Numbered from the stretch's first letter, positions 1-8,847 are shown. The stretch is DNA of 64,000 bases from Pseudofrankia coriaricola (GCF_001854805.1 NZ_MBLO01000269.1:1-64000); one strand, 5' to 3'. Numbers and translations are program-made. Notes: generated from the letters alone by a model not told the origin.

Positions 1-60
1 GACCGCACCGCCAAGCCCTACCGCTGGACCTACACCGGCGAACCCCTCAAAGCCGCCTGA
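1..60 (+). mobile_element. C-terminal end of an IS630-type transposase (partial)
   Basis: The first 20 codons are open and end in TGA at 58-60. The peptide ends ...PYRWTYTGEPLKAA, which is the characteristic C-terminus of IS630-family DDE transposases (a [FY]RWTYTG[KED]PL tail). Only this tail is in the window; the catalytic core lies to the left. The 30 bases after the stop (61-90) should hold the end of the element. The stop codon of the next, oppositely oriented gene (91-93) contains a TA dinucleotide, the usual IS630 target, so the element may abut or have trimmed that gene. The family call rests on the tail motif alone. Confidence 0.7.
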
Positions 61-90
61 CAACCCCAGCAAGACTTACGCGGGGCAGCA

Positions 91-834
91 CTAGATGTCC
101 TGTCCAAGCGCGAAGGCCGTTTCCAGGAAGACCTCTTGCACTACTTCGTGGAGGTCAGCCTGGTCCATGGCGTGCAGCGTCAGGATCGTGGTCAGCCGGC
201 GGAGCCGCTTGGTGGCTTCCCTCATCAGTGTGGTCCGCGGCAGCGAGCCCTTCTCCCTGACCAGGCCGAGGTGCGTTTCGGCGATGGCGCGGGCAACCAT
301 CGGGGAGCCACCGAGCGTCGGGCGCTCCATGATGGCCACCGCCTCATCCTCGAGCAGCTGGCCCGCGAGGTCCGTCCCGAGCACGTAGGCCCGCCACCAC
401 AGCCGCCGGAAGACATTGCGTGGCCTGCCGATGAGCCGTTCGTAGCTCCCGCTGCGTTGGGTGTTCGGGAAGCGCCAGAACGCGACGTCGGGAAGCAGGA
501 CGAGGGTGAGGAAGGACCAGACGCCCTCGTCGGCGGCGTCGGCCGGCAGGATTTCCAAGGTGCCGAGCAGGACGTCGTAGAGGCGGTGCTCGAACTCGGT
601 GAAGCCGCCGGTCGGCGCCGAGGGCCAGCCGTACTCGGCCGACAGCGCGCAGACCTTGTCGCGGATGACCATCAGCCGGTCCTGCGAGACCCGCGACCCC
701 CCAGTGGGGTACCAGTCGATGTTCGGATGCTCGGTGGCGGCGAGGGAACGTAGCCGATCCAGCGGCAGGTCGGTGCGCTCCACGAGCAGCACGCGAGACG
801 CACCGGGGTCGAGCCTTGGGAAGACATGGTTCAC
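91..834 (-). CDS. Unknown protein of the Z1/GHKL module, 247 aa (possibly DUF6339-like)
   Basis: Last gene of the four-gene minus-strand module. I start it at the GTG at 834-832, whose bases overlap the upstream stop as GTGA, a pattern of translational coupling; a longer open frame to 942 has no comparable signal. The protein begins VNHVFPRLDPGASRVLL and has no signal peptide or membrane segment. It is Trp- and Arg-rich in the middle (FRRLWWRAYVLG), which suggests a globular, mostly helical cytosolic protein. I recall DUF6339 proteins near Z1 genes and this one looks similar in size and composition, but I could not verify that. No catalytic motif is evident. The stop TAG lies directly at the presumed IS630 boundary, so the C-terminus could be altered by the insertion. 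Confidence 0.75.
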   Translation of the reverse strand: MNHVFPRLDPGASRVLLVERTDLPLDRLRSLAATEHPNIDWYPTGGSRVSQDRLMVIRDKVCALSAEYGWPSAPTGGFTEFEHRLYDVLLGTLEILPADAADEGVWSFLTLVLLPDVAFWRFPNTQRSGSYERLIGRPRNVFRRLWWRAYVLGTDLAGQLLEDEAVAIMERPTLGGSPMVARAIAETHLGLVREKGSLPRTTLMREATKRLRRLTTILTLHAMDQADLHEVVQEVFLETAFALGQDI

Positions 835-1730
835 GGCTGGTGCTCCAGCAGCCGAAGGGACGCTTGGATCTCCGTCGCGAACTCGCCCGGGGACTCTCGG
901 AGCAGCCCGCGCATGCCTGCGACTCCCCTTTCCGGGAAACATACGCGCGCGAGACCGACGAGCAGGTCGCCCAAGGTGCCGGCGCTGTGCTCCGACTCGT
1001 CGTCGAGATCCTCGTGCTCGGCCGCGAAGGCGAGCAGGGTTCTCGCCGTGTCGTAGAAGATGATCTCGCGTAGCTCCGTGTCACCGGATGGATCGACGGC
1101 GTCGAGTATCTGGCGGATCCGCGGATGTGCGCTGTTGAGGTAGAGCCGAACGGCGCCGGTCGCGGAAGCAGCCAGGTCCGTGTCCTCGATGTACAGCGCC
1201 CAGGCACCGCCCCGGCCGTCGGCGATGCCCGCATGGGCGAAGTCGACGGCGACGACCGGGAATCGCTGCGCGTCGTTTCCGAGATCAACGACGGTGCTGT
1301 CTGCCCACAGCGTCGTGCCGGGTCGGGAGGGCGCCAGTGGGTGCTGGGAAACGCCCGGGCGGCGAAGCAGCACACGGGTATCCAGGGTGAGACGCCCGCC
1401 CAACTGCTTACCTGGCAGTTTCAGCTCCAGCTCGGTGGTGCGACTGGTGATCGGAATGCCCGGCAGAGCACCACGGAGGTTCGTCCAGGACGAGTGCCAG
1501 CTGATCGTCGCCTCGAGACGTGCGTCGGCCGGCAGCCGGCAGGCGGCGAGCACCTTGGGAAGGTCCACCTCCAGCGTTCGATGAATCGCGACGTCCTTGA
1601 AGTAGTCCCACTCGGGAAGTTGGCTCGGGTCATCGGCCGCGGGATGGCCAACCGCTGTCAGGTGCCAGCCCGCGCCGTGAATGTCGCCCGCCTCCGGCGT
1701 CAGGAAACCAAGACTCACTGGCGCCTTCAT
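831..1730 (-). CDS. Unknown protein of the Z1/GHKL module, 299 aa
   Basis: The ATG at 1730 overlaps the stop of the upstream GHKL gene (ATGA) and its own stop overlaps the next start (GTGA), so it is clearly part of the same transcript. The N-terminal half is rich in alternating hydrophobic residues and short turns (for example HSSWTNLRGALPGIPI), suggesting beta structure. The C-terminal half has acidic helical stretches. No signal peptide, membrane helix, nuclease or methylase motif could be recognised. Its fixed place between the GHKL ATPase and the 247-aa protein suggests a dedicated component of the module, for example a specificity or effector subunit; that role is inference only. Confidence 0.8.
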   Translation of the reverse strand: MKAPVSLGFLTPEAGDIHGAGWHLTAVGHPAADDPSQLPEWDYFKDVAIHRTLEVDLPKVLAACRLPADARLEATISWHSSWTNLRGALPGIPITSRTTELELKLPGKQLGGRLTLDTRVLLRRPGVSQHPLAPSRPGTTLWADSTVVDLGNDAQRFPVVAVDFAHAGIADGRGGAWALYIEDTDLAASATGAVRLYLNSAHPRIRQILDAVDPSGDTELREIIFYDTARTLLAFAAEHEDLDDESEHSAGTLGDLLVGLARVCFPERGVAGMRGLLRESPGEFATEIQASLRLLEHQP

Positions 1731-3739
1731 CCGACCGCCTCCGCCGCCATCTCCACGTCCAGGACGACCGTGACCGCCGTGTCGCGCGGCTGGAGGATTC
1801 GTACGGTCCAGGCGGGCGGATCGTGGGGACGGACGACGAGGCGTCCGCCGGCGACGAAGGCGTGATCGTCATCGGCCGGCCGCCAGCCCAGCACCGACGG
1901 GACCGCCGCGCCCGCCGGAGTCCCGTCGGCCGGCTCGGTCTGGTTGCCGTCGAGGACCGCCCGAGGCTCCGCGGTGACGTATACCGCCCGTGACCTCTTC
2001 TCGCTGCTCAGCCGGAAACCGAACTCGACCTCCGCCCCCGAGGAGTCCGCCGCTACGAGTCGATGGCGCTGGTTCAGGACCGCCGACACCCGGGCGGGGG
2101 AGCCGCCGCCGCGCCGGCCCGTTGGACCGCTGCCCGGTGCCCCGGTCCCGTTCCCACCGACGGGGTTCTTCCCGCTCGGTGTGCCCGCCTTGCCTGACGC
2201 TCCACCTGGCGACGAGCCTGGATCGGTGGCGCTGGCGTCACCGAGGAAGCGTCCGAGCAGCTCGGAGATGCCAACGATGCCGGCGTGCATGCCTTCCGAA
2301 CCTGGAAGGGGTGGCGGTGTCGAGGTCTTCTTGGCCTCGTCCCGCAGCTTGCGCAGCGCCACGCGAACAGGGTTGGCCTTGTGCTTCGCCGTCTGCGCGT
2401 TGTCGGGTATCCAGTCGTCGTGAGTCACCGGTTCCGAGCGGGCGAAGTCGTCGTTGAGGTCAGGGTCCACTACGAAGACACCCGCCGCTCCCGCGGTGCT
2501 GTTGGGAACCCCGATCTCCAGGTACTTGACGACGAACCGCGGGTTTCTCATGAGGGCGATGCTGTTCTCGAGATCAGCCGGCGGAGCCTCGAGCAGGTTG
2601 GAGGGAGACTTCGGAGCTCGTTCGAAGCCGCGGCTCACTAGGACGCCGAGCCTCCTCGCCGGTCGCTCGGAACAGATCTCCGTCACTGTGTGCGGGCCGT
2701 GCTCGCCCTTCTCGATGTCACCCCGGTAGTAGGCCTGCGCCAGCCGGTAGGCGCTCGTGTAGTGCCGGAGCACTCCTTGGTCCCTGGGCGGGAGGGGGAC
2801 TGGATCGCCGTCGCAGCTCAACCCGAAATCGATCGAGGGGCCGCCAGTAAGCACGCCCATGTCGTGCGGCCACGCGTGCCAGGAGGCCGCCGCCGCGACA
2901 CGGGCGACGATGTCGCGGAGGTCTTGGCCGGCATCCAGCTTCGGAGCCAGCACCATCAGCGCTGTGCCCGTGCGGTCGCTGGGAATCCGGGTCATCCCAA
3001 GGCTCGCCGCGAGGTCCTCGGCGGCCTTGCCCACCACAGGCTCGGCGCCTGTCGTCGCGTTGGGCTCGCCCCAAAAATGACGACCCGTGAAACGCTGCCC
3101 GTCCTCCGGCCGGGCGTACGCGGACCCGAGCGCCAACGCCATGAACCGGCTCACCGGCTCGCCGTCGTCCGTCGATCTGGTGAAGAGGACGATCGTCGAG
3201 CAGGAGCTGGCCTCGTAGAGGATTCCCTTGCCGAAGCCGTAGGTGCCGGCGCCGAGGTGCCTGGTCTCGTCGCGACCGATGTTTCGCACGAAGTTCACGA
3301 AGTCGGTCGGGCCGTCAGCCGAGACGTCGGCGCGGGTGGGCCCGTGGAGCCCGTGCGTGCCCGAGTCCGTGACCATGAGGACGGACAGGTCGTCGGCGCG
3401 GAGCCGATCGCCGATTGCGGGGTCGTCATGCTGCGGCAGGTCCTTGAACACCGCCGTGCTGAGGATGCGACGCTGCTCGTCGCTTACCCGCCAGGCATCG
3501 ACGTGATAGGAGATCGAGCCGCCCAGAATCCGCGCGTCCCAACTGTTCTGCAGCGTCTCGCGGAGAAAGACAGTCCACGGACCGAGGGCGGAACGTCCCA
3601 GTGCGCGCCGGGCGGCGCGTGCGTCAATGTTGCCGCGTGCGTGGAATGGCTCCGAAAAGATCTTGATAATCGTAGCTCCCGACGGCTGAGCTTTTGTACC
3701 GGTGGGGCCGGGGCTTCGGACGCTGTCTTCCGTCGCCAC
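1727..3739 (-). CDS. GHKL (HSP90/MutL-like) ATPase of the Z1 module
   Basis: A GHKL-fold ATPase is shown by its nucleotide-binding motifs: ETLQNSWDAR (motif I, with the conserved E and N) near residue 60, VTDSGTHG (motif II, DxG) near 125, and GAGTYGFGKG (motif III, GxxGxGKG) near 165. The middle region may be the S5-like transducer; a Gly/Pro-rich linker follows near residues 480-560, then a beta-rich tail. Such ATPases with Z1 proteins were described by Iyer, Abhiman and Aravind (2008) as components of restriction-like systems related to MORC proteins. The start is uncertain: I use GTG at 3739. A TTG at 3799 is also in frame but lies inside a strong hairpin, and neither has a good ribosome-binding site. 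The end overlaps the next gene by 4 bases. Confidence 0.85.
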   Translation of the reverse strand: MATEDSVRSPGPTGTKAQPSGATIIKIFSEPFHARGNIDARAARRALGRSALGPWTVFLRETLQNSWDARILGGSISYHVDAWRVSDEQRRILSTAVFKDLPQHDDPAIGDRLRADDLSVLMVTDSGTHGLHGPTRADVSADGPTDFVNFVRNIGRDETRHLGAGTYGFGKGILYEASSCSTIVLFTRSTDDGEPVSRFMALALGSAYARPEDGQRFTGRHFWGEPNATTGAEPVVGKAAEDLAASLGMTRIPSDRTGTALMVLAPKLDAGQDLRDIVARVAAAASWHAWPHDMGVLTGGPSIDFGLSCDGDPVPLPPRDQGVLRHYTSAYRLAQAYYRGDIEKGEHGPHTVTEICSERPARRLGVLVSRGFERAPKSPSNLLEAPPADLENSIALMRNPRFVVKYLEIGVPNSTAGAAGVFVVDPDLNDDFARSEPVTHDDWIPDNAQTAKHKANPVRVALRKLRDEAKKTSTPPPLPGSEGMHAGIVGISELLGRFLGDASATDPGSSPGGASGKAGTPSGKNPVGGNGTGAPGSGPTGRRGGGSPARVSAVLNQRHRLVAADSSGAEVEFGFRLSSEKRSRAVYVTAEPRAVLDGNQTEPADGTPAGAAVPSVLGWRPADDDHAFVAGGRLVVRPHDPPAWTVRILQPRDTAVTVVLDVEMAAEAVG

Positions 3740-3760
3740 AGTTGCACTACGTGTCCTTGT

Positions 3761-3801
3761 CGTTGCTACCGGCTCGCCGTCGTGGCGAGCCGGTAGCAAC
3801 G
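3761..3801 (-). promoter_or_regulatory. Perfect 18-bp hairpin between the Z1 and GHKL genes
   Basis: Bases 3761-3778 and 3784-3801 are perfect inverted repeats around a 5-base loop (GTCGT), with further pairing possible outward for a few bases. It sits 17 bases after the Z1 stop and just before or over the start of the GHKL gene. It has no U-tract after it on the minus strand. It could attenuate or process the transcript, lowering GHKL expression relative to Z1, or be an operator. The other gene junctions of this module are 4-base overlaps, so the hairpin stands out. Confidence 0.6.
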
Positions 3802-3817
3802 ACGGGCGGGCAGCCCG

Positions 3818-6463
3818 TCAGGACTGCGCGTCCAGCTCGTCGATGGCGTCGAGATCGATGATCTCGGTTTCGAGCTGGCGGTTCGAGAGGTCGGCGGACT
3901 TGTAGGCGATCTCGCTCCTGACGCCGCCGGCCTTGGGGAAGAAGACTCCGAGTCCGATCACGTGCTCCACCGCGTCCAGCCTGACGCGCGGGGAGGAACC
4001 CTCCCGGCGCCGCGGCTCGGAGTCCTTGTCGATCGGGTAGACGCACAGAAGACCCACGTCGCCGAGGACATCCTCGCGGTGAACGCGGAGCTTGTCGTCG
4101 TCTGGCCTACCACCGTGGAGCTCGCCGAGCTCCCTGCTGTCGAGCTGGAGATCGGCCACTCGGTCGGTCGTCGAGATCAGAGCCTTGATGTTCGCGTGTG
4201 GGATGCTCGGCATCTGGAGGCGGCTCCGCTGGAAGAGCCCCACCGGCTGGCCGAGCCCGAGGCCGATGGTGCCGCCGGAGCCTGCGCCGGTCCGGTTCAT
4301 GACGACGACGTTCCAGGTGCGCAGGAAGCCCTGCCGGTTCTCACCCGCGATGTACTCGCGAAGGAGGCCTCCCTTCATGCGGAAGGCATCCTCGTGGAAC
4401 CGGTAATCGCTGAGGAATACGTCGATTATCGCCGAGGGCACGCCCCGGAACAGGAGGTGCCCGCTCGGCATCGGGACCGGGTTGGCCCCGATCTGGTGGA
4501 CCAGCCGGCGCGTCGCGTCCTGGTTGTGCAGCAGCCAGTCTTGGTCGCGGTGGTTGAAGAGGATCGTCTGCTCGCGACGCCGGCTGAAGCTGATCTCCGC
4601 GTCAACCGAGTCGCGCATCTTGGCCGCCGAGGTGATCGCCATCGCGGGGTGGGTGCGGATCCTGACCGGAACCTCGAGAGGGCTCAGCCCTTCGACCTCG
4701 TACCTGCGGATGTCCCGCCGGATCTCCTCCTCGACGGTCGCCAGTGCGAAGAACCACTCCTTCAGCTCGTCGGTCATCCAGATTCGAGGCAGGTCACTGT
4801 AGCCGCGGCGGTAGCCGAACCAGCGGCCCATCTGGAGCTGGGTGTCGTAGGCGGAGGCGGCGCGCACGAAGTAGCTGCAGGTAAGTCCCTCGAGCGTGAG
4901 CCCGCGCGAGAGCGTGTTGCCGCCGATCACGACAGCCGTGACTCCGCCTGCGCTGTCGTAGCTGAGCCGGTCCTTCGACAGATAGTTGTCGACGATGACC
5001 CGCACATCACCGAGCACGGCGGGCAGGCACTTCTCGATCTCGCCCCAGACGACCGGGCCGAGGCCCTGGGAGGCGGACGGCAGCTTGGCGGACTCCTCTT
5101 CCCACTGGCCTCGGAGGCTGTCGAGCACGGCGGTACGGCTGTTCGCCACGGCCTTGCGCAACTGGTCGAGGACCTTCTCCACTGGCTCCTTGGTCGCGAA
5201 GTGCGCTCGGGTGTTCATCGAGGTATGGATCAACATCGAGTTGTGGAGCCCACCGTCGGGACGTGCACGGCGAGCGGCCGTCGCGAGCAGGAACCACTGC
5301 AGAGCCTCGACTAGCGACGGCGTGATCTCGGGTTCCCAGAAGTCGAGCTCGTCCTTGGCCCGTGGCGGCCTGATCGCGTCGGCCTCGTCACCCGGGATCT
5401 GGCGGATGATGTCCAGACCCTCGTCGAAGGCGTCCTCCTCGTCGGTGGTCAGAGGATCGCGGCCGAACAGCTTCTCCGGCCCGAAGTACCCGTCCGGACG
5501 TGGCAGGTCCACGACGAAGTCGCGAGGGTAGAGGTCATCATCCTTCGCCGGGTCGATGAGGAGGTTGGCGAACGGCGTGGCGGTGTAGGCGACGTAGGCG
5601 GTCTTCGGCTGCCTGAGGATCTGGGCGATCAGCCCGTTGATCGATGAACGGTCCTTCAGGCTCACGTTGATGCTTGCCTGGTCAGCCTCGTCATCGATCA
5701 CGAGGATCGGGCAGCCCGCGACAACCTCCTCGCCGGCCTTGCGCAGCCAGCTCACGAGACGCCGTAGCCGGTGCGGGTTCTTCTTGACCACGGCGAGCAG
5801 GCGATGATCCGGGTTCGAGAGGAGATTGCGGGCGTTGCCCTTCGCGGTGAAGTCGGACCCCGGGTATGTCAGCAGGTGCCAGTGGGCCTCCAGATCCTCG
5901 ACGAGCATGCTCTGCAGGCGGCCCTGGGTCTGGGCGCGGAGGTTCTCCGTGAGGCCTGACAGCACGATGACGAACCGGTAGCCCACGTCGGCGGCCTTGG
6001 CGATCACGCTCATGAAGTTGGTGGTCTTGCCGCTCTGGACGTAGCCCAGGACCAGACCGCGGACGTTGATCTCGGTCGTGCCGGGTGGCCGGAGGAGGCT
6101 CACGACTCGATCGGATGTTCGGTTGAGAGAGTTCATGGACTCATCGAGGAGGCCGCTGGAACGAAGCCGCTTCTCGAGCGCTGGCCAGAACCGGTCGTCC
6201 GGGCGTGGCCCGGGGTACCACGTACCGGTCTCCCTTTCACGGTTGAGGAGCACGCGCGCGTCGTCGAAGCTGCGGACCCGTTGCGTCCGCTTCTCGTAGA
6301 GCTCCCGCGCGTTCGCTAGGACTTCGTCGGGCGTGTACCTGCTGAGACGTCGGATGGCCCCGTCGACGGAGGCACCGCCGGCCACCATCATCGCGATCGT
6401 GTCGGCCGTCTCGTCCACGAACTCGTCACCCGAAGACAGCACGTTCGATGGTTCGGTACCCAC
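3818..6463 (-). CDS. Z1-domain SF2-like ATPase (restriction-like/defence component)
   Basis: An 881-aa protein starting at GTG 6463, preceded by a GGGGGTCAGGA stretch; the open frame extends to 6709 but the extra N-terminus has no family character. The Z1 core is clear: Walker A GYVQSGKTTN at about 140-149, Walker B/DEAD-like VIDDEAD at about 255-261, TATPFA near 294, then SRGLTLEGL and QMGRWFGYR (helicase motif V/VI-like) in the second half. Z1 proteins (PF10593) are SF2-helicase-like ATPases found with GHKL ATPases, cytosine methylases and nucleases in restriction-like clusters. It is the first gene of a module with the GHKL ATPase and two unknown proteins. No methylase or PD-(D/E)XK gene is visible nearby, so the module is either a variant or incomplete. 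Confidence 0.92.
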   Translation of the reverse strand: MGTEPSNVLSSGDEFVDETADTIAMMVAGGASVDGAIRRLSRYTPDEVLANARELYEKRTQRVRSFDDARVLLNRERETGTWYPGPRPDDRFWPALEKRLRSSGLLDESMNSLNRTSDRVVSLLRPPGTTEINVRGLVLGYVQSGKTTNFMSVIAKAADVGYRFVIVLSGLTENLRAQTQGRLQSMLVEDLEAHWHLLTYPGSDFTAKGNARNLLSNPDHRLLAVVKKNPHRLRRLVSWLRKAGEEVVAGCPILVIDDEADQASINVSLKDRSSINGLIAQILRQPKTAYVAYTATPFANLLIDPAKDDDLYPRDFVVDLPRPDGYFGPEKLFGRDPLTTDEEDAFDEGLDIIRQIPGDEADAIRPPRAKDELDFWEPEITPSLVEALQWFLLATAARRARPDGGLHNSMLIHTSMNTRAHFATKEPVEKVLDQLRKAVANSRTAVLDSLRGQWEEESAKLPSASQGLGPVVWGEIEKCLPAVLGDVRVIVDNYLSKDRLSYDSAGGVTAVVIGGNTLSRGLTLEGLTCSYFVRAASAYDTQLQMGRWFGYRRGYSDLPRIWMTDELKEWFFALATVEEEIRRDIRRYEVEGLSPLEVPVRIRTHPAMAITSAAKMRDSVDAEISFSRRREQTILFNHRDQDWLLHNQDATRRLVHQIGANPVPMPSGHLLFRGVPSAIIDVFLSDYRFHEDAFRMKGGLLREYIAGENRQGFLRTWNVVVMNRTGAGSGGTIGLGLGQPVGLFQRSRLQMPSIPHANIKALISTTDRVADLQLDSRELGELHGGRPDDDKLRVHREDVLGDVGLLCVYPIDKDSEPRRREGSSPRVRLDAVEHVIGLGVFFPKAGGVRSEIAYKSADLSNRQLETEIIDLDAIDELDAQS

Positions 6464-6811
6464 GGTCCTGACCCCCGTCTGTTCCTGCTTCCGCCCTTGC
6501 CGTCGATTGCAGGCCACATGCTGGCATATGGGTGCGACAACACGTGGACCCGCTGTGAGCCAGTGTGATGGTGCTCCGCCGGTCATTTGCGGCGGTAACG
6601 CTCGGCAGTCCGGCATGACAGCTCCAGCCACGGAACAGCGCGATCGCCGTCTCGGTGGAGTGGGGCCGTAGTTCCGTCGGGGCGGACGCGGAGAACCATC
6701 GCTGTTCACCTGGCCGTCCGCGCGAGCGTCGGAAGGTCGCGCGTACGGCCGTTGAGCGGACGGCCGTTGACTGGATAGCGGTGGCGGAGATGGCGCCCGG
6801 CCTTCGGCGGG
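6464..6811. other. Gene-free stretch upstream of the Z1 gene
   Basis: This stretch separates the Z1 start from the decayed RCC1 gene. It must hold the promoter of the Z1 module on the minus strand, but I see no convincing -10/-35 pair. A short direct repeat, ACGGCCGTTGA, occurs twice around 6747-6771. Nothing else stands out. Confidence 0.4.
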
Positions 6812-7388
6812 TCAGCCCTTGCCGGACGTGCCCTCGAGCGGCTGTGGCGGGGCGATGGCGAGCGTGAACAGGGGGCCGGCGGCGACGCCGCGGACGCCCG
6901 TCAGCGGGAGCGGGTGCGGATAGGTCGAGATGCCGCCGGACTTCCCGTAGCCCAGCTGGCCGAAGTAGTTCTCCCCCAGGTCCAGACCGTCCCGTCCTTG
7001 CGCAGCGCTGCGTTGTGCCAGAAACCGGCCGACACCTGGACGATGTCGGTGGGCAGCGTAGCCCGCCGGGCTCGGGACCCCGTTCCCGGTCGTGTAACCG
7101 TCCCCGAGCTGGCCGTCCTCATTGCAGCCCCAGGCGAGCACCCGGCCCTGGTAGGAGGCGGCGGTCGAGATGGCGAGCGCGTGCCCCCAGCCTGCCGTTA
7201 GCGCTGGCCTCGCCGGCGTCGCCGTCACGACGGTGGCGCCCATTGCCGCGGCGGTCGCCAGTGTCGTGGCCAACGCGGCTGGGCGGCAAGGCGGCCGGCG
7301 CTCGATATTAGACCGGCGACGGGGCGCTTGTTCCCCCGCGATGCCCGGAACGGAGACCGCCCCGGGGGGCATGCGATCGCATCCTCAT
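6812..7388 (-). pseudogene. Frameshifted RCC1-repeat secreted protein fragment
   Basis: RCC1-type repeats are recognisable on the minus strand: WGCNEDGQLGDG, then in another frame DIVQVSAGFWHNAALRKDG followed by TVWTWG, then back in the first frame NYFGQLGYG. The frame change corresponds to one extra base near 7068 and one missing G in a G-run near 6974, so the two shifts compensate. A good ribosome-binding site (AAGGAGG at 7395-7401) precedes ATG 7388, but that frame does not continue into the repeats, implying a third lesion. The alternative ATG at 7372 gives an Ala-rich export-like N-terminus. Only about two repeats remain, where intact RCC1-like proteins carry about seven. Sequencing error in the G-runs is the alternative. 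Confidence 0.7.
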
Positions 7389-7734
7389 CACTTGCCTCCT
7401 TGCGAGTCGTTCCTTGAGGAAGCCGGCTGTCTCGTCCACGCGTGCTCCGCATACCGCGGACGACGTCGTCACGCGGTCGGGCCCGCACCTGGACACGGCT
7501 GACGCAGCGGAAGTCGCCTCCGGCCCGGCTGATGCCGAGACGGAGACGACCATAGGAACCCGATCGTCCGGGAAGCTTCCACCCGGTTGTCGCGGTACGG
7601 ACAGACCGCGGTGACGCCAGCGCAGGAGCTGCAGTCGGTCCTGCCGTTCACGGTCGTGGCGCAGAGACTCAGGGTCGAAAACCGGTGCCATGGAAGGCGG
7701 CGCCGTCTGCCCCCAGGTACACCCGCCGCGACAC

Positions 7735-7993
7735 CGAAGCCGGACCGGGTACTGCAGCTCGTCTGGCGGCAGCCCAGCATCCGTAAGAATCAGCCGCACC
7801 CAAGATTCCAACGCCGACTCGGCACGCCCCTCGACCTGGAGGAGCCACGGGCAACGGCTGGCCGTGCCGCGTCGGCTGAAGAGTTCCGCACGTGTGTCGT
7901 CCGATTGAGGATTCAGCGAGCATGCAGCGGGGCTTCCAGCAACGCGACCGCTTTGGGTTGCTCCCAGGCGAGCATCAGATCGGCGGCGTCCGG
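7735..7993 (-). pseudogene. Remnant of a DUF559/AbiEi-type protein gene
   Basis: Two conserved blocks remain in broken frames on the minus strand: DLMLAWEQPKAVALLEAPLH, followed soon by a stop, and further on EGRAESALESWVRL with LPPDELQYPVR. In intact actinobacterial DUF559/AbiEi-like proteins these blocks belong to one reading frame (the LAREQP-AVALLDAAL and GRAESPLESW-R signatures), followed by a Vsr-like nuclease fold. Here the region between and after them is out of frame, so the gene is dead. It extends the decayed, accessory character of the first 8 kb. Confidence 0.5.
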
Positions 7994-8073
7994 GGGATGA
8001 TTGTCGGCTCTGTACTCGGATCAGAACAGTGGCCGGAGCCGTTACTCGGATCTCGGTACAGAACTGGCGATCA

Positions 8074-8847
8074 TCAGTGGGCCGCCAGGTGATCCCGAAG
8101 TGTCGTGGCAACTGGCCCGGCCGTGACGGAGGCGTCGATCACGGCGAAGGCGGCGAACTCGGGGAGGGAGCGGTAGGCGGCGTCGAAGGCGGCCAGGTAG
8201 GCGGGGTCTTCGAGGTCGCGGCCGCGGGCTTCGACGCGGCGGGCGGCGGCGTCTGGGGGGACGGCCAGGTAGAAGGTCGCGTCCGGGTGGGGGAACGCGG
8301 CATACAGGCGGCGGACCCACTGTTCGGCGCGTCCACCGGGGTGACCCGTCTCCAGACCTGTCCACTTCTGCGGATCGGTCCTCGTTTTCGGGCCGGCGCT
8401 CGGACCGCAGTGGGTGCTCGTCTCGCCGTTGCTTTCATGGGCGCGGTCGTCGCGTGTGCCGGGCTCGCTCGTGGCGCGGTCGTGCGCGTCGTCGGCCTGG
8501 TATGTGCTGTCGCCGCGGGCTCGCATGATGGCGTACTGGCAGTAGGAGTAGCGGTCCATCACGGCGACCCGGCGGGTGAGGGTCGAGATCGTGAGCGCTC
8601 GGGCGATCGCGACCCAGCGGATCGACGCCTCGACCGCAAGGTAGCCGCGCCGGCCAAGCAGTTGCCGACCGTCCTGTCGTCCGAGTCGCCGGGCCAGCGC
8701 GTCGATCAGAGGCCGACCGCCCCCGTTCTCGAAGTACCGAGCTGCGGTCCCGGACGCTGTCAGCTCCCGGGCCAGCCATTTCGCCGCCGTCGACTTCCCT
8801 GACCCGTCAACTCCCACCAACACGATCATCATCGGCCGCAGACGCAT
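8074..8847 (-). CDS. Thymidylate-kinase-like nucleotide kinase
   Basis: A 257-aa P-loop kinase: GVDGSGKST near residue 10 matches the dTMP kinase Walker A (GxDGxGKST), followed by a DRY motif (MDRYSYCQYA) near 100 and a LID/C-terminal region with AVPPDAAARRVEARGRD. The start is the ATG at 8847; a second ATG pair at 8832/8829 is also possible. A hydrophilic insertion of about 50 residues (from DDAHDRATSE to GLETGHPGG) lies between the DRY motif and the C-terminal part, so its substrate may not be dTMP. It stands alone, flanked by decayed genes on one side and a divergent SNase-like gene on the other. Confidence 0.75.
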   Translation of the reverse strand: MRLRPMMIVLVGVDGSGKSTAAKWLARELTASGTAARYFENGGGRPLIDALARRLGRQDGRQLLGRRGYLAVEASIRWVAIARALTISTLTRRVAVMDRYSYCQYAIMRARGDSTYQADDAHDRATSEPGTRDDRAHESNGETSTHCGPSAGPKTRTDPQKWTGLETGHPGGRAEQWVRRLYAAFPHPDATFYLAVPPDAAARRVEARGRDLEDPAYLAAFDAAYRSLPEFAAFAVIDASVTAGPVATTLRDHLAAH

